A DNA stretch of 64,000 nucleotides from Mycobacterium helveticum (GTDB taxonomy: Bacteria > Actinomycetota > Actinomycetes > Mycobacteriales > Mycobacteriaceae), in NCBI RefSeq assembly GCF_007714205.1, contig NZ_VMQU01000001.1:1-64000 (forward strand), written 5' to 3'. The position numbers and the translations under genes are program-made. Below, piece after piece: positions 54,893-62,926 of this stretch. Within the stretch, counting starts at the first letter, position 1, and every line of letters starts with the position of its first letter. Under the pieces are notes generated by a model. That model worked only from the letters and a program-made list of their open reading frames with translations, made no database searches and was not told the origin of the DNA.

Positions 54893-54957
54893 CCCGCGAA
54901 ACATAAACGGTTGCGGCGTCTTCCGGCGTGTCGTCGCAGAGGTTTATGTGTCGCGAA
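54893..54957. terminator. Long imperfect inverted repeat between convergent htdZ and fadE1
   Basis: The left arm CGCGAAACATAAACGG and the right arm (reverse complement CGCGACACATAAACCT) pair over most of about 24 positions, with a further inner pairing of TGCGGCG with CGTCGCA. It lies between converging stops, suiting a bidirectional terminator. The AT-rich ACATAAAC block is unusual for this genome and hints at a dispersed palindromic element. Confidence 0.5.
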
Positions 54958-54974
54958 GTCGGGGTGTCGGCGGG

Positions 54975-56270
54975 TCAGAATTCGGCGATCGAGTGTTCCA
55001 TGCGTTCGGCCAGTCGGGCCTGCGCCTCGGCGCGCCGGGTCGGTAGGTGCGCGGACGGGAAAGGCGTTGTCACCGGCTGGTATTCACGCAGCGTGCGCCG
55101 GGCCACCGTCATCTTGTGCAACTCGGTGGCCCCGTCGGCGATGCCCAGCGACTCGGCGGCCACCAGCATCTTGACGAACGGCATCTCGTCGGAGACGCCG
55201 AGGGCGCCGTGCAGGTGCAGCGCCCGCTGGGCGACGTCGTGCAGCACCTGCGGCATCGCGACCTTCACCGCGGCGATGTCGCGGCGCACCTTCTGGTAGT
55301 CGTGGTGCTTGTCGATCAGCCAGGCGGTGCGCAGCACCAGCAGCCGGAACTGCTCGATCTGAATCCAGCTGTCGGCGATCTTCTCCTGCGTCATCTGGAA
55401 GTCGGCGAGCCGGCCGTGCCGGGTCTTGCGAGACACGGCGCGCTCGCACATCATGTCGAAAGCGCTGCGTGCCAACGCGATCGTGCGCATCGCGTGGTGG
55501 ATGCGGCCCCCGCCCAGCCTGGTCTGCGCGATCATGAAGGCCTGTCCCTCACCGCCCAGCACATGGTCGGCCGGAACCCGGACGTCGCTGTAGCGGACGT
55601 AGCCGTGGCTGGCGCGCGTGGACGATTCGGCGCCCACGCCGACGTTGCGCACGATCTCGATGCCCGGCGTCTCGGCCGGGACGATGAACAGCGACATCTT
55701 GTCGTAGGTGCGGGACTCGGGGTTGGTGACGGCCATGACGATGAAAAACGACGCATGCTTGACGTTGGTGGAAAACCACTTCTCCCCGTTGATGACCCAG
55801 TCGTCACCGTCGCGGGTGGCGGCGGTGACGAATTGCCCGGGGTCCGAACCGCCCTGGGGTTCGGTCATCGAGTAGCAGGACGTGATCTCGCCGTCGAGCA
55901 GGGGTTGCAGGTAGCGGGCCTTCTGCTCGTCGGTGCCGAACAACGCCAGGATTTCGGCGTTGCCGGAATCGGGCGCCTGGCAGCCGAACACCGACGGCGC
56001 CCAGCGGGAGCGCCCGAGGATTTCGTTGAGCAGCGCCAGCTTGACCTGTCCGAAGCCCTGACCGCCGAGTTCGGGCCGCAGGTGCGCCGCCCACAACCCC
56101 TGGTCCTTGACCTGCTGCTGCAGTGGTCGCAGGACCGCCATCGTCTCGGGATTCTTCTTGTCGTAGGGATCGAGCGCGACCAGATCGAGCGGCTCGAGTT
56201 CGTCGACCATGAACTTTTCGACCCAGTCGAGCTTCGCCTGGTATTCCGGGTCCGTCTCGAAGTCCCACAC
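54975..56270 (-). CDS. fadE1: Acyl-CoA dehydrogenase FadE1
   Basis: Encodes 431 aa from GTG 56270. FAD/substrate motifs are CYSMTEPQGGSD, NGEKWFSTN and a C-terminal HGALGVSDEMP segment. It oxidises acyl-CoA to trans-2-enoyl-CoA in the cytosol. It is close in size and position to Rv0131c and is followed in function by a hydratase such as the neighbouring HtdZ. An upstream start would add about 60 Arg/Pro-rich residues and is unlikely. Confidence 0.9.
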   Translation of the reverse strand: MWDFETDPEYQAKLDWVEKFMVDELEPLDLVALDPYDKKNPETMAVLRPLQQQVKDQGLWAAHLRPELGGQGFGQVKLALLNEILGRSRWAPSVFGCQAPDSGNAEILALFGTDEQKARYLQPLLDGEITSCYSMTEPQGGSDPGQFVTAATRDGDDWVINGEKWFSTNVKHASFFIVMAVTNPESRTYDKMSLFIVPAETPGIEIVRNVGVGAESSTRASHGYVRYSDVRVPADHVLGGEGQAFMIAQTRLGGGRIHHAMRTIALARSAFDMMCERAVSRKTRHGRLADFQMTQEKIADSWIQIEQFRLLVLRTAWLIDKHHDYQKVRRDIAAVKVAMPQVLHDVAQRALHLHGALGVSDEMPFVKMLVAAESLGIADGATELHKMTVARRTLREYQPVTTPFPSAHLPTRRAEAQARLAERMEHSIAEF

Positions 56271-56481
56271 CGTCGCCAACCGTTCCCCGGTGCAGCGCCG
56301 CACCGGCATCGCTGATGGAGTCCCACCATCGTAGAGGCAGCAACCCGGTCGTGGCGCTGACGGCACCGGACCGCAGTGGCCGTCGCCGCGGGTGTCCACG
56401 GCGCGCCGGGCGATGGTCGCGAGCTTTGTCTGCGCCGCCCCGGACTTCACCCGGCGCGCAGTGACCAGTCGCGGGACCTGG

Positions 56482-57156
56482 TCAGGGGGTGCTTCGCCAG
56501 CCGGCGATGCCGACCGCGATCATCCTGAGTTGCTTGACCGCGATGCGCCGGATCTCCTCGAGCGCCGCGGCGCTCTGCGCGTCCTCGATCGCCTCGGCGA
56601 TGGCGATCATCGCGTTGACGAACAAGGTGGACAGCACGTTGAGATCCTCGGTGCTCCACGCGTTGAGCCCCGGGAAGCGGGCCAGGTCCGTGGCCAGCTC
56701 CGAGGTGATCAGCCGGATCTCGGTGCGGATGGCGTAGCGCAGCACGCTCAGCCCGCTGTTGCGCTCGCGGCCGATCAGGCGCCAGTGTTCGCGGCGGTCG
56801 GCGACGCTGGCGATCAGGATCTCGACGGACGACTCGATGACCCGGTTCGGGTCGAACTTGCCGGCGCGCGCCGCGCGCAGCGTGTCGCGCAGCGAGCGGA
56901 ACGACTCGTCGATGAGCACCAGGCCGAGCGCCTCCATCGACTCGAAGTGACGGTAGAACGCGGCCGGCACGATCCCGGCCTCCCGGGTGACCTCGCGCAG
57001 GCTGAGGCTGGAGAAGCTGCGGTCTCCCAGCAACTTGAGCGCCGCGTCGATGATGGCGCGCCTGGTGGCCTCCTTGCGCTCCTCGCGCGACGGGCTGTCG
57101 CGGGAGCGCTCGCGTCCCGAACCCCGCGGCCGTGAGCCAGGCGTACGGCTGTTCAC
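56482..57156 (-). CDS. TetR-family regulator, FabR/DesT/MadR-like
   Basis: Encodes 224 aa from GTG 57156. After a charged N-terminus comes ERKEATRRAIIDAALKLLGD, then LSLREVTREAGIVPAAFYRH, the TetR helix-turn-helix, in the variant seen in regulators of unsaturated fatty acid synthesis. It is divergent from a ferredoxin reductase and acyl-CoA desaturase pair, the typical target set of DesT and of mycobacterial MadR. It is likely to sense acyl-CoA and repress the desaturase operon and itself. Confidence 0.85.
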   Translation of the reverse strand: MNSRTPGSRPRGSGRERSRDSPSREERKEATRRAIIDAALKLLGDRSFSSLSLREVTREAGIVPAAFYRHFESMEALGLVLIDESFRSLRDTLRAARAGKFDPNRVIESSVEILIASVADRREHWRLIGRERNSGLSVLRYAIRTEIRLITSELATDLARFPGLNAWSTEDLNVLSTLFVNAMIAIAEAIEDAQSAAALEEIRRIAVKQLRMIAVGIAGWRSTP

Positions 57157-57234
57157 TGTGTGAACCCTAACACAGGACTGGGAAAAGCCCTTGACTACCT
57201 GCGACTACCGGTAGCACTGTGTACACATGTTCAC
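57151..57234. promoter_or_regulatory. Operator/promoter region between the TetR and desaturase operons
   Basis: GTTCACTGTGTGAAC (57151-57165) is a perfect inverted repeat with a 3-bp centre and covers the TetR start codon. The half-site GTTCAC recurs at 57229-57234 just inside the reductase gene. CTACCGGTAG (57205-57214) and TGTGTACACA (57218-57227) are further palindromes, and TTGACT (57191-57196) is a good -35. Autoregulation is likely; which palindrome is used is unknown. Confidence 0.6.
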
Positions 57235-58336
57235 TCAAACTACGCACACCTCCGGTGGGACGCTCGCCCGGGCTTTCCGGAAGCGAGTTCTGGGTTCCGA
57301 TCTGCTCGACCTGCTCACCGGTCCGCACGGCGTCGACCGGTACACCGAGCTGGTGGCCCCGACCTGGACGCGCGGAGAAGCCCGCGCCAAGGTCGTCGAC
57401 GTCCGCCGGACGACCCCGCGCAGCGTCACCCTCACGCTCGCTCCGAACGACACCTTCACCACCACCCACGCCGTCAAGGCCGGTCAGTACGTCAACCTCA
57501 CCGTCGAGATCGACGGTCGCCGGCACACCCGCTGCTACTCACCGGCCAACGCCGAAGGGGCGGGCAACCTCGAGTTGACGGTTGGGCGTCACGACGGCGG
57601 GCTGGTGTCCAACTATCTCTACCACCGCGCCCGACGCGGCATGGTGGTCGGCTTGTCCGGGGTCGGCGGCGACTTCGTCCTGCCGGTCCGGCGGCCCCGG
57701 CGGATCTTGTTCGTCTCCGGCGGCAGCGGCATCACGCCGGTCATGGCGATGCTGCGCACCCTGGTCACCGAGGGCCACCCGGGCACGCCCGGCGCCGAGA
57801 TCGCGTTCGTCCACTACGCACGCACCCCCGCGGAGGCGTGCTATCGCGACGAGCTGGCCGCGCTGCCCGGCGTCCGGGTGCTGCACGGCTACACCCGATC
57901 CGGCGGCGGCGACCTCGTCGGCCGCTGCGGGCCCGAACACCTCGCCGCCGCCATGCCGGCACCGGATGCGGTGTTCGTCTGCGGCCCGACCGCACTGATC
58001 GAGGCGGTCCGCCAGCACTGCGGCCCCGGCGTCTGCACCGAGAGCTTCGTGCCGCCGGCACCCGAGGCGCCGCCGGTGGCGTCGGGCGGACGAATCACGT
58101 TCTCCGACAGCGTCGTCGACGTCGTCGACGACGGCCGTCCGCTGCTCGAGCAAGCCGAGTCGGCCGGCCTGACGCCGGCCAGCGGATGCCGGATGGGCAT
58201 CTGCCACACCTGCACCCGGCGCAAGACCGCCGGCACCGTGCGCAACCTGGTCACCGGCGCGGTCTCGACCGTCCCCGATGACGACGTGCAGATCTGCGTT
58301 TCCGTCCCGGTCGGCGACGTCGACATCGCGCTCTAA
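57227..58336 (+). CDS. Ferredoxin reductase with C-terminal [2Fe-2S] domain (Rv3230c-like)
   Basis: Encodes 369 aa. The FAD-binding motif is RCYSPAN, the NAD(P) motif is GGSGITPVMAML, and the C-terminal plant-type [2Fe-2S] domain has SGCRMGICHTCTRR with a later CVSV cysteine. It passes electrons from NADPH to the desaturase encoded 40 bp downstream, as Rv3230c does for DesA3. The two probably form a complex at the membrane. Confidence 0.9.
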   Translation: MFTQTTHTSGGTLARAFRKRVLGSDLLDLLTGPHGVDRYTELVAPTWTRGEARAKVVDVRRTTPRSVTLTLAPNDTFTTTHAVKAGQYVNLTVEIDGRRHTRCYSPANAEGAGNLELTVGRHDGGLVSNYLYHRARRGMVVGLSGVGGDFVLPVRRPRRILFVSGGSGITPVMAMLRTLVTEGHPGTPGAEIAFVHYARTPAEACYRDELAALPGVRVLHGYTRSGGGDLVGRCGPEHLAAAMPAPDAVFVCGPTALIEAVRQHCGPGVCTESFVPPAPEAPPVASGGRITFSDSVVDVVDDGRPLLEQAESAGLTPASGCRMGICHTCTRRKTAGTVRNLVTGAVSTVPDDDVQICVSVPVGDVDIAL

Positions 58337-58375
58337 CTGACAACGCCACACACACAACCCCACGGGAGAAATGTC

Positions 58376-59482
58376 ATGTCACCGAACAAGATCACGCTGA
58401 CCCCGGAACAGGCCGACGCCTTCGGCCGCGAACTCGACGCCATCAGGGACCGCGTCATGGCCGACCTCGGCCAACAGGACGCCGACTACATTCGTCGCGT
58501 CATCAAGGTCCAGCGCGCGCTGGAGGTCGGCGGCCGCGCCTTACTGTTCCTGCCCCCGGCCTGGCTGGCGGGCACGACGATGCTGGGCCTGTCGAAGATC
58601 CTCGACAACATGGAGATCGGCCGCAACGTCATGCACGGCCAGTACGACTGGATGCGCGACCCGGCAATCTCCGGCCGCTCCTTCGAGTGGGACACCGCAT
58701 GCCCCGCCGACCAGTGGCGGCACTCGCACAACTACATGCATCACACCTACACCAACATCGTTGGCATGGACCGCGACATCGGCTACGGCATCCTGCGGAT
58801 GAGCGCGGACCAGCCGTGGCAGCCCTACTTCCTGGGCAACCCGCTCTACGCGTTCCTTTTGATGGTGCTGTTCCAGTACGGCGTCGCGCTGCACGAACTG
58901 GAGACCGAGCGCATCCGCGGCGGCGAGATCCGTCTCGCCGACAAGCGCGAGGTGCTCCGCGAGATCTTGAAGAAGACCCGCCGGCAGACGCTCAAGGACT
59001 ACGTCGCCTTCCCGTTGCTGGCCGGGCCGTTCGCGCCGTTCGTGTTCGCGGGCAACCTGTCGGCGAACCTGATACGCAACGTGTGGTCGTACATGATTAT
59101 CTTCTGCGGCCACTTCCCGGACGGCACGCAGGAATTCAGCATCGAGGAGACCAAGGACGAGTCCCGCGGCATGTGGTACTTCCGGCAGGTCCTCGGTTCG
59201 GCGAACCTGACCGGCGGCACTCTGTTCCACCTGCTGTCGGGTAACCTGTCGCATCAGATCGAGCACCACCTGTTCCCGGACCTGCCGGCGCGCCGCTACC
59301 CCCAGATCGCGCCGGAGGTGCGCGAGGTCTGCGAGCGCTACGGGATCCCGTACAACCGCGGCCCGCTGCTGCGCCAGTTCGGGACCGTCGTGCGCAAGAT
59401 CGTCAAGCTGAGCTTGCCGGACTCGGTGCTGGGAACGGGCCGCGCCGACAAGCCGGCCGAGCGGGTCCCGGTCGCGGCGTGA
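58376..59482 (+). CDS. Membrane acyl-CoA (stearoyl-type) desaturase, DesA3-like
   Basis: Encodes 368 aa from ATG 58376, with GGGAGAA upstream. Three histidine clusters bind the di-iron centre: H87 in NVMHGQYD, HSHNYMHH at 116-123 and HQIEHHLFP at about 293. Hydrophobic segments flank them. It introduces a cis double bond (delta-9 in DesA3) into acyl-CoA. Co-transcription with the ferredoxin reductase and a divergent TetR suggests a self-contained, regulated desaturation module. Confidence 0.9.
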   Translation: MSPNKITLTPEQADAFGRELDAIRDRVMADLGQQDADYIRRVIKVQRALEVGGRALLFLPPAWLAGTTMLGLSKILDNMEIGRNVMHGQYDWMRDPAISGRSFEWDTACPADQWRHSHNYMHHTYTNIVGMDRDIGYGILRMSADQPWQPYFLGNPLYAFLLMVLFQYGVALHELETERIRGGEIRLADKREVLREILKKTRRQTLKDYVAFPLLAGPFAPFVFAGNLSANLIRNVWSYMIIFCGHFPDGTQEFSIEETKDESRGMWYFRQVLGSANLTGGTLFHLLSGNLSHQIEHHLFPDLPARRYPQIAPEVREVCERYGIPYNRGPLLRQFGTVVRKIVKLSLPDSVLGTGRADKPAERVPVAA

Positions 59483-59588
59483 CCGGGCGTCGAGCCTGCG
59501 CTCACGGCGTGCCTGCACGGTAACGGATAGCACTGGGCGCAGTCTCGATTCGGTTGGTGGGGCCACATTCGGCCGCCGGCGGGGGACA

Positions 59589-60113
59589 ATGGTCGGCGTG
59601 GAATGGACCGGCGCGCGTTACGCGGACCGACCGACGGTGGAAGCGTCGACGTGGATCGACGCCGACCCGGCCCGTGTCTGGAGTCTGGTCTCCGATATCA
59701 AGCTGATGCCGACGCTGAGCAACGAGCTGCAGTCGGTGGAGTGGGTCGGGGGCGCCGACGGCCCGCGCGGCGGCGCCCGGTTCGTCGGCCACAACGAACA
59801 CCAGGCGTTCGGGCAGTGGAGCACCACCTCCCAGATCGTGGCCTGCGACGAGCCCCGCGAATTCGCCTGGGCGGTCGGCGAACCCGGCACCCCCGCGGCG
59901 ACCTGGCGATTCCGGCTGACCCCCCGCGACGGGGGCACCGTCCTGAACTACTGGATGCAGATGGGGCCCGGACGGTCGGGCTTGTCGGCGGCGATCGACG
60001 CGATGCCCGACAAGGAGCAGAAGATCGTGTTCGTGCGGCTGCGGGAGTTCGAGACGGCGATCGGCAAGACGCTGTCGGCGATCAAACGGCTGGCCGAGCA
60101 CGGCGTGCGGTGA
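59589..60113 (+). CDS. SRPBCC (polyketide cyclase-like) protein
   Basis: Encodes 174 aa. The N-terminal VEASTWIDADPARVWSLVSD and the C-terminal helix fit the SRPBCC fold. No catalytic residues are evident. It is coupled to the next gene with a 4-nt gap. Confidence 0.75.
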   Translation: MVGVEWTGARYADRPTVEASTWIDADPARVWSLVSDIKLMPTLSNELQSVEWVGGADGPRGGARFVGHNEHQAFGQWSTTSQIVACDEPREFAWAVGEPGTPAATWRFRLTPRDGGTVLNYWMQMGPGRSGLSAAIDAMPDKEQKIVFVRLREFETAIGKTLSAIKRLAEHGVR

Positions 60114-60117
60114 TGTG

Positions 60118-61176
60118 ATGCGCACCGCGACGACGGTCGAGTTCTCCACCGCCGCCACCACCACCACCGGCGGCGACGTCGTCGCGTTCGCCGTCGAGGC
60201 GGAGAAGCTGGGTCTGGACGTGTGCTGGGTCGCCGAGGCGTGGGGCGCGGACGCGGTGTCGGCGCTGGGCTACCTGGCCGCGCGCACCGACCGCATGCTG
60301 CTGGGCTCCGGTGTGCTGCAGGCCGGTACCCGCTCGCCGGTCCTGGTCGCCCAGACCGCGATCACGCTGTCGAACCTGTCGGGCGGGCGGTTCCTGCTCG
60401 GGCTGGGCGCCTCCGGCCCGCAGGTGATCGAGGGCCTGCACGGCGTCGCGTTCGGCCGGCCGTTGGCCCGCATCGCGGAGACGGTCGACATCGTGCGGCA
60501 GGCGTTCGCGGGCGGAAAAATCTCGCACGCCGGCAACGAGTTCCAGATACCCCGTCCCGGTGGTGAGGCGGTGCCGATGCGGTTGTCGACGCGGGCCGAA
60601 CACGCCATCCCGGTCTACCTGGCCGCGCTGTCGCCGGCGATGCTGCGGCTGACCGGCCGGGTCGCCGACGGCTGGCTGGGCACCAGCTTCGTCCCGGAGG
60701 GCGCGTCGGGCGCCTACTTCGCCCACCTCGACAAGGGCCTGGCCGCCGCGGGCCGCGCCCGCGGCGACATCGACGTCTGCCAGGGCGCCGAGGTCGCCTT
60801 CGCCGCGGACGAGGACGAACTGCGCGGCATGATCGCCGGCCGCAAGAGGGAACTGGCGTTCAGCCTCGGTGGCATGGGGTCGGCGAGCACGAATTTCTAC
60901 AACCGGGCCTACAGCCGGCAGGGCTGGGCCGAGGTGGCCGCGGCGGTGCGGGAACGTTGGCAGCGCGGCGACCGCGAGGGGGCGACCGCCCTGGTCACCG
61001 ACGCGATGGTGCTGGGCACCACGCTGATCGGGACCGCGGAGATGGTGCGCGCGCGGCTGGCGGTCTGGCGCGACGCCGGGGTCGACACCGTGCGGCTGTA
61101 TCCCGCCGGCGACACGCTGGAGGCCAAGCTGAGCACGCTGGGCCGGGCCATCGAGCTGGTCCGGGACCTCGGCTGA
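60118..61176 (+). CDS. F420-dependent luciferase-like oxidoreductase
   Basis: Encodes 352 aa from ATG 60118 (GTG 60115 is an alternative). FAVEAEKLGLDVCWVAEAWG near the N-terminus and GRFLLGLGASGPQVIEG are typical of the LLM barrel enzymes that use F420 in mycobacteria. The substrate is unknown. Despite the fold it is not a lux luciferase. Confidence 0.85.
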   Translation: MRTATTVEFSTAATTTTGGDVVAFAVEAEKLGLDVCWVAEAWGADAVSALGYLAARTDRMLLGSGVLQAGTRSPVLVAQTAITLSNLSGGRFLLGLGASGPQVIEGLHGVAFGRPLARIAETVDIVRQAFAGGKISHAGNEFQIPRPGGEAVPMRLSTRAEHAIPVYLAALSPAMLRLTGRVADGWLGTSFVPEGASGAYFAHLDKGLAAAGRARGDIDVCQGAEVAFAADEDELRGMIAGRKRELAFSLGGMGSASTNFYNRAYSRQGWAEVAAAVRERWQRGDREGATALVTDAMVLGTTLIGTAEMVRARLAVWRDAGVDTVRLYPAGDTLEAKLSTLGRAIELVRDLG

Positions 61177-61195
61177 TTCAATTCAATTCAATTCA
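61176..61195. repeat. ATTCA x4 microsatellite between convergent stops
   Basis: Four perfect 5-bp units join the stop of the LLM gene (61174-61176) and the stop of the DUF1214 gene (61193-61195). This is a rare AT-rich tract in GC-rich DNA and a possible slippage site. Confidence 0.85.
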
Positions 61196-62314
61196 ATGCA
61201 CCACGGTCGGGGCCTCGGCGGCCTTGACGAGGCTCACCTGCGGCCGCGCCGGCACCGCGTCGGCGAGAAACCACCGGAAGACGAGGTTGCCGCGCGGATA
61301 CCCGAGCGTGGTCAGCGAATTCGGGTGGGCGGTCAACGTGCGCGACAACACGACCGTGACCGACCCGTCGCCGTTGGGCACGGCACTGTGGCCGTTGACC
61401 GAGCAGCGGGCATCGGGCCCCTCGGCGGCGCCGTAGGTGGCCATGAACTGGTTCCACACCACCAGGTTCCAGAACCGGCACGACGGCGGCCGGTGGGTGA
61501 TGACCAGCGCCTCGTCGTCCTCGAGCACGAAGCTGCCGTAGGAATAGCAGGCGTCGCGCGCCGACCAGCCGAAGTTGGCGTCGGGAACCTGGTAGGGGGC
61601 GGCGAATTCGTTGGCGGCATGGGCGGTTTGGTGTCCGAGCGCATGCTCCTGGCCGGCGCGGGTCCCGACGGCCAGCGGGACGATCGCGAACATGGTGCGC
61701 AGCCACGCCGCGGCGGCCCGCAGCGACGCGGCGGTTTCGGCGTCGCCGTGCCGGATCGGGTCCGGATCGTCGAGCGCCTCGATGCGCCAGTCGACGGGGC
61801 GGCCGGTCAGCGGGTCGGCCTGGTAGTCGCGGGTCATCAGCACGGCGGCGTCCGGGGTGGGCCCGACTTCGAAGGAAAAGTTGCCGTCGGCATCGAATTC
61901 GAGGACGTCGAGGTCGCTGTCCCGGACGATCGCCACGACGCGGTCCGACCACGCGCCCGGCGCCGGTTCGTTGTAGGCGGTCAACGAGAAGTACACGCTG
62001 TCACCCCTGTTGCCGCTGACGCGGTAGCGCCGCGCCGGATCGACCCGGCACAGGAAGTAGTAGGCGTCGGTGTTGTCCCCGCCCCAGCGGCGGTCGCGCC
62101 GAAACGGGGTGTTGACCGCGACGAACTGCGGGCGGCCGGGATCGGCGAACAGGTAGGCGTCGAACGCCACGCCCAGCGTGGTGGCGAGCATGCGGTAGCC
62201 GTCGGCGACGTGCCGGTCGTCGGTCACCGCCCGGTCGCCCTCCAGGAATGAGCGGTCAAGGCTGCCAAGTGTTTCCAGCAACTCCTGCCACGCCGCGGTC
62301 GACTCGTGCGTCAT
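61193..62314 (-). CDS. DUF1214-domain protein
   Basis: Encodes 373 aa from ATG 62314 with GAAAGGAA upstream. The C-terminal half, with SRDACYSYGSFVLEDDEALV, RFWNLVVWNQ and YPRGNLVFRW, resembles DUF1214 (often with DUF1254), of uncertain enzymatic role and common in mycobacteria. No signal peptide is apparent. It overlaps the TetR gene by ATGA and is likely its target. Confidence 0.75.
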   Translation of the reverse strand: MTHESTAAWQELLETLGSLDRSFLEGDRAVTDDRHVADGYRMLATTLGVAFDAYLFADPGRPQFVAVNTPFRRDRRWGGDNTDAYYFLCRVDPARRYRVSGNRGDSVYFSLTAYNEPAPGAWSDRVVAIVRDSDLDVLEFDADGNFSFEVGPTPDAAVLMTRDYQADPLTGRPVDWRIEALDDPDPIRHGDAETAASLRAAAAWLRTMFAIVPLAVGTRAGQEHALGHQTAHAANEFAAPYQVPDANFGWSARDACYSYGSFVLEDDEALVITHRPPSCRFWNLVVWNQFMATYGAAEGPDARCSVNGHSAVPNGDGSVTVVLSRTLTAHPNSLTTLGYPRGNLVFRWFLADAVPARPQVSLVKAAEAPTVVH

Positions 62315-62898
62315 GCGCTGATTCCTTTCAGGAGTAGCTCGGTGGTGCGATCGATCCACGCGTCGGCGAATTCGGGGTCGAGTTCCCCGGGGCGCGTGAG
62401 CAGGCCCAGCAGTGCGATGCCGGCAATCGCCTCGGCCAGCTCCAAGGCGGTGACGTCGGCGCGCACGAGGCCCGCGGTCGCGGCGCTCGCCAGCCAACCG
62501 GCGAGGCCACCGGAGATGACGTCGGCGAATCGCTCGAGCAGGGCCGAATGCAGCGTCGGATCGGCCGCCATCTCGCCGATCAGGCCCGGCAGCGCCGCCC
62601 GGGCTGCTGGCGTTGACAGGAAAGCCATTGTGCAGCAGAACATCTCGCGTAGGTCGTGCCGCAGCGACCCGGTCTCGGGAATCGCGGTGGCGCCGCCGAC
62701 CGGAAACACCGCCTCGTGCACCAGGTGCGCCTTGCTGGGCCAGCGCCGGTAGATCGCGGGCTTGCTGGTGCCGGCCCGTTCGGCGATGGCGGCCACGGAC
62801 AACCCGGGGTAGCCGGTCTCGGCCAGCAGTTCGACCGTCGCGCGCAGCACCGCTTCGTCGATGCGCGGGTCGCGGGGTCGCCCAAAATCCACTGACAT
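62311..62898 (-). CDS. TetR-family regulator
   Basis: Encodes 195 aa from ATG 62898. The helix-turn-helix is LSVAAIAERAGTSKPAIYRRW. It shares a 28-bp divergent spacer with a sulfotransferase gene and is coupled to the DUF1214 gene, so it probably controls all three. Confidence 0.87.
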   Translation of the reverse strand: MSVDFGRPRDPRIDEAVLRATVELLAETGYPGLSVAAIAERAGTSKPAIYRRWPSKAHLVHEAVFPVGGATAIPETGSLRHDLREMFCCTMAFLSTPAARAALPGLIGEMAADPTLHSALLERFADVISGGLAGWLASAATAGLVRADVTALELAEAIAGIALLGLLTRPGELDPEFADAWIDRTTELLLKGISA

Positions 62899-62926
62899 TA
62901 CGGAACTCAAAGTAACATAACTCGCC
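62899..62926. promoter_or_regulatory. Compact divergent promoter of TetR and sulfotransferase genes
   Basis: TAACAT (62913-62918) lies 8 nt before GTG 62927, a -10 spaced for leaderless transcription. TTAC (62898-62901) and GTAA (62912-62915) are short inverted arms that could be part of the TetR operator. Confidence 0.4.
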
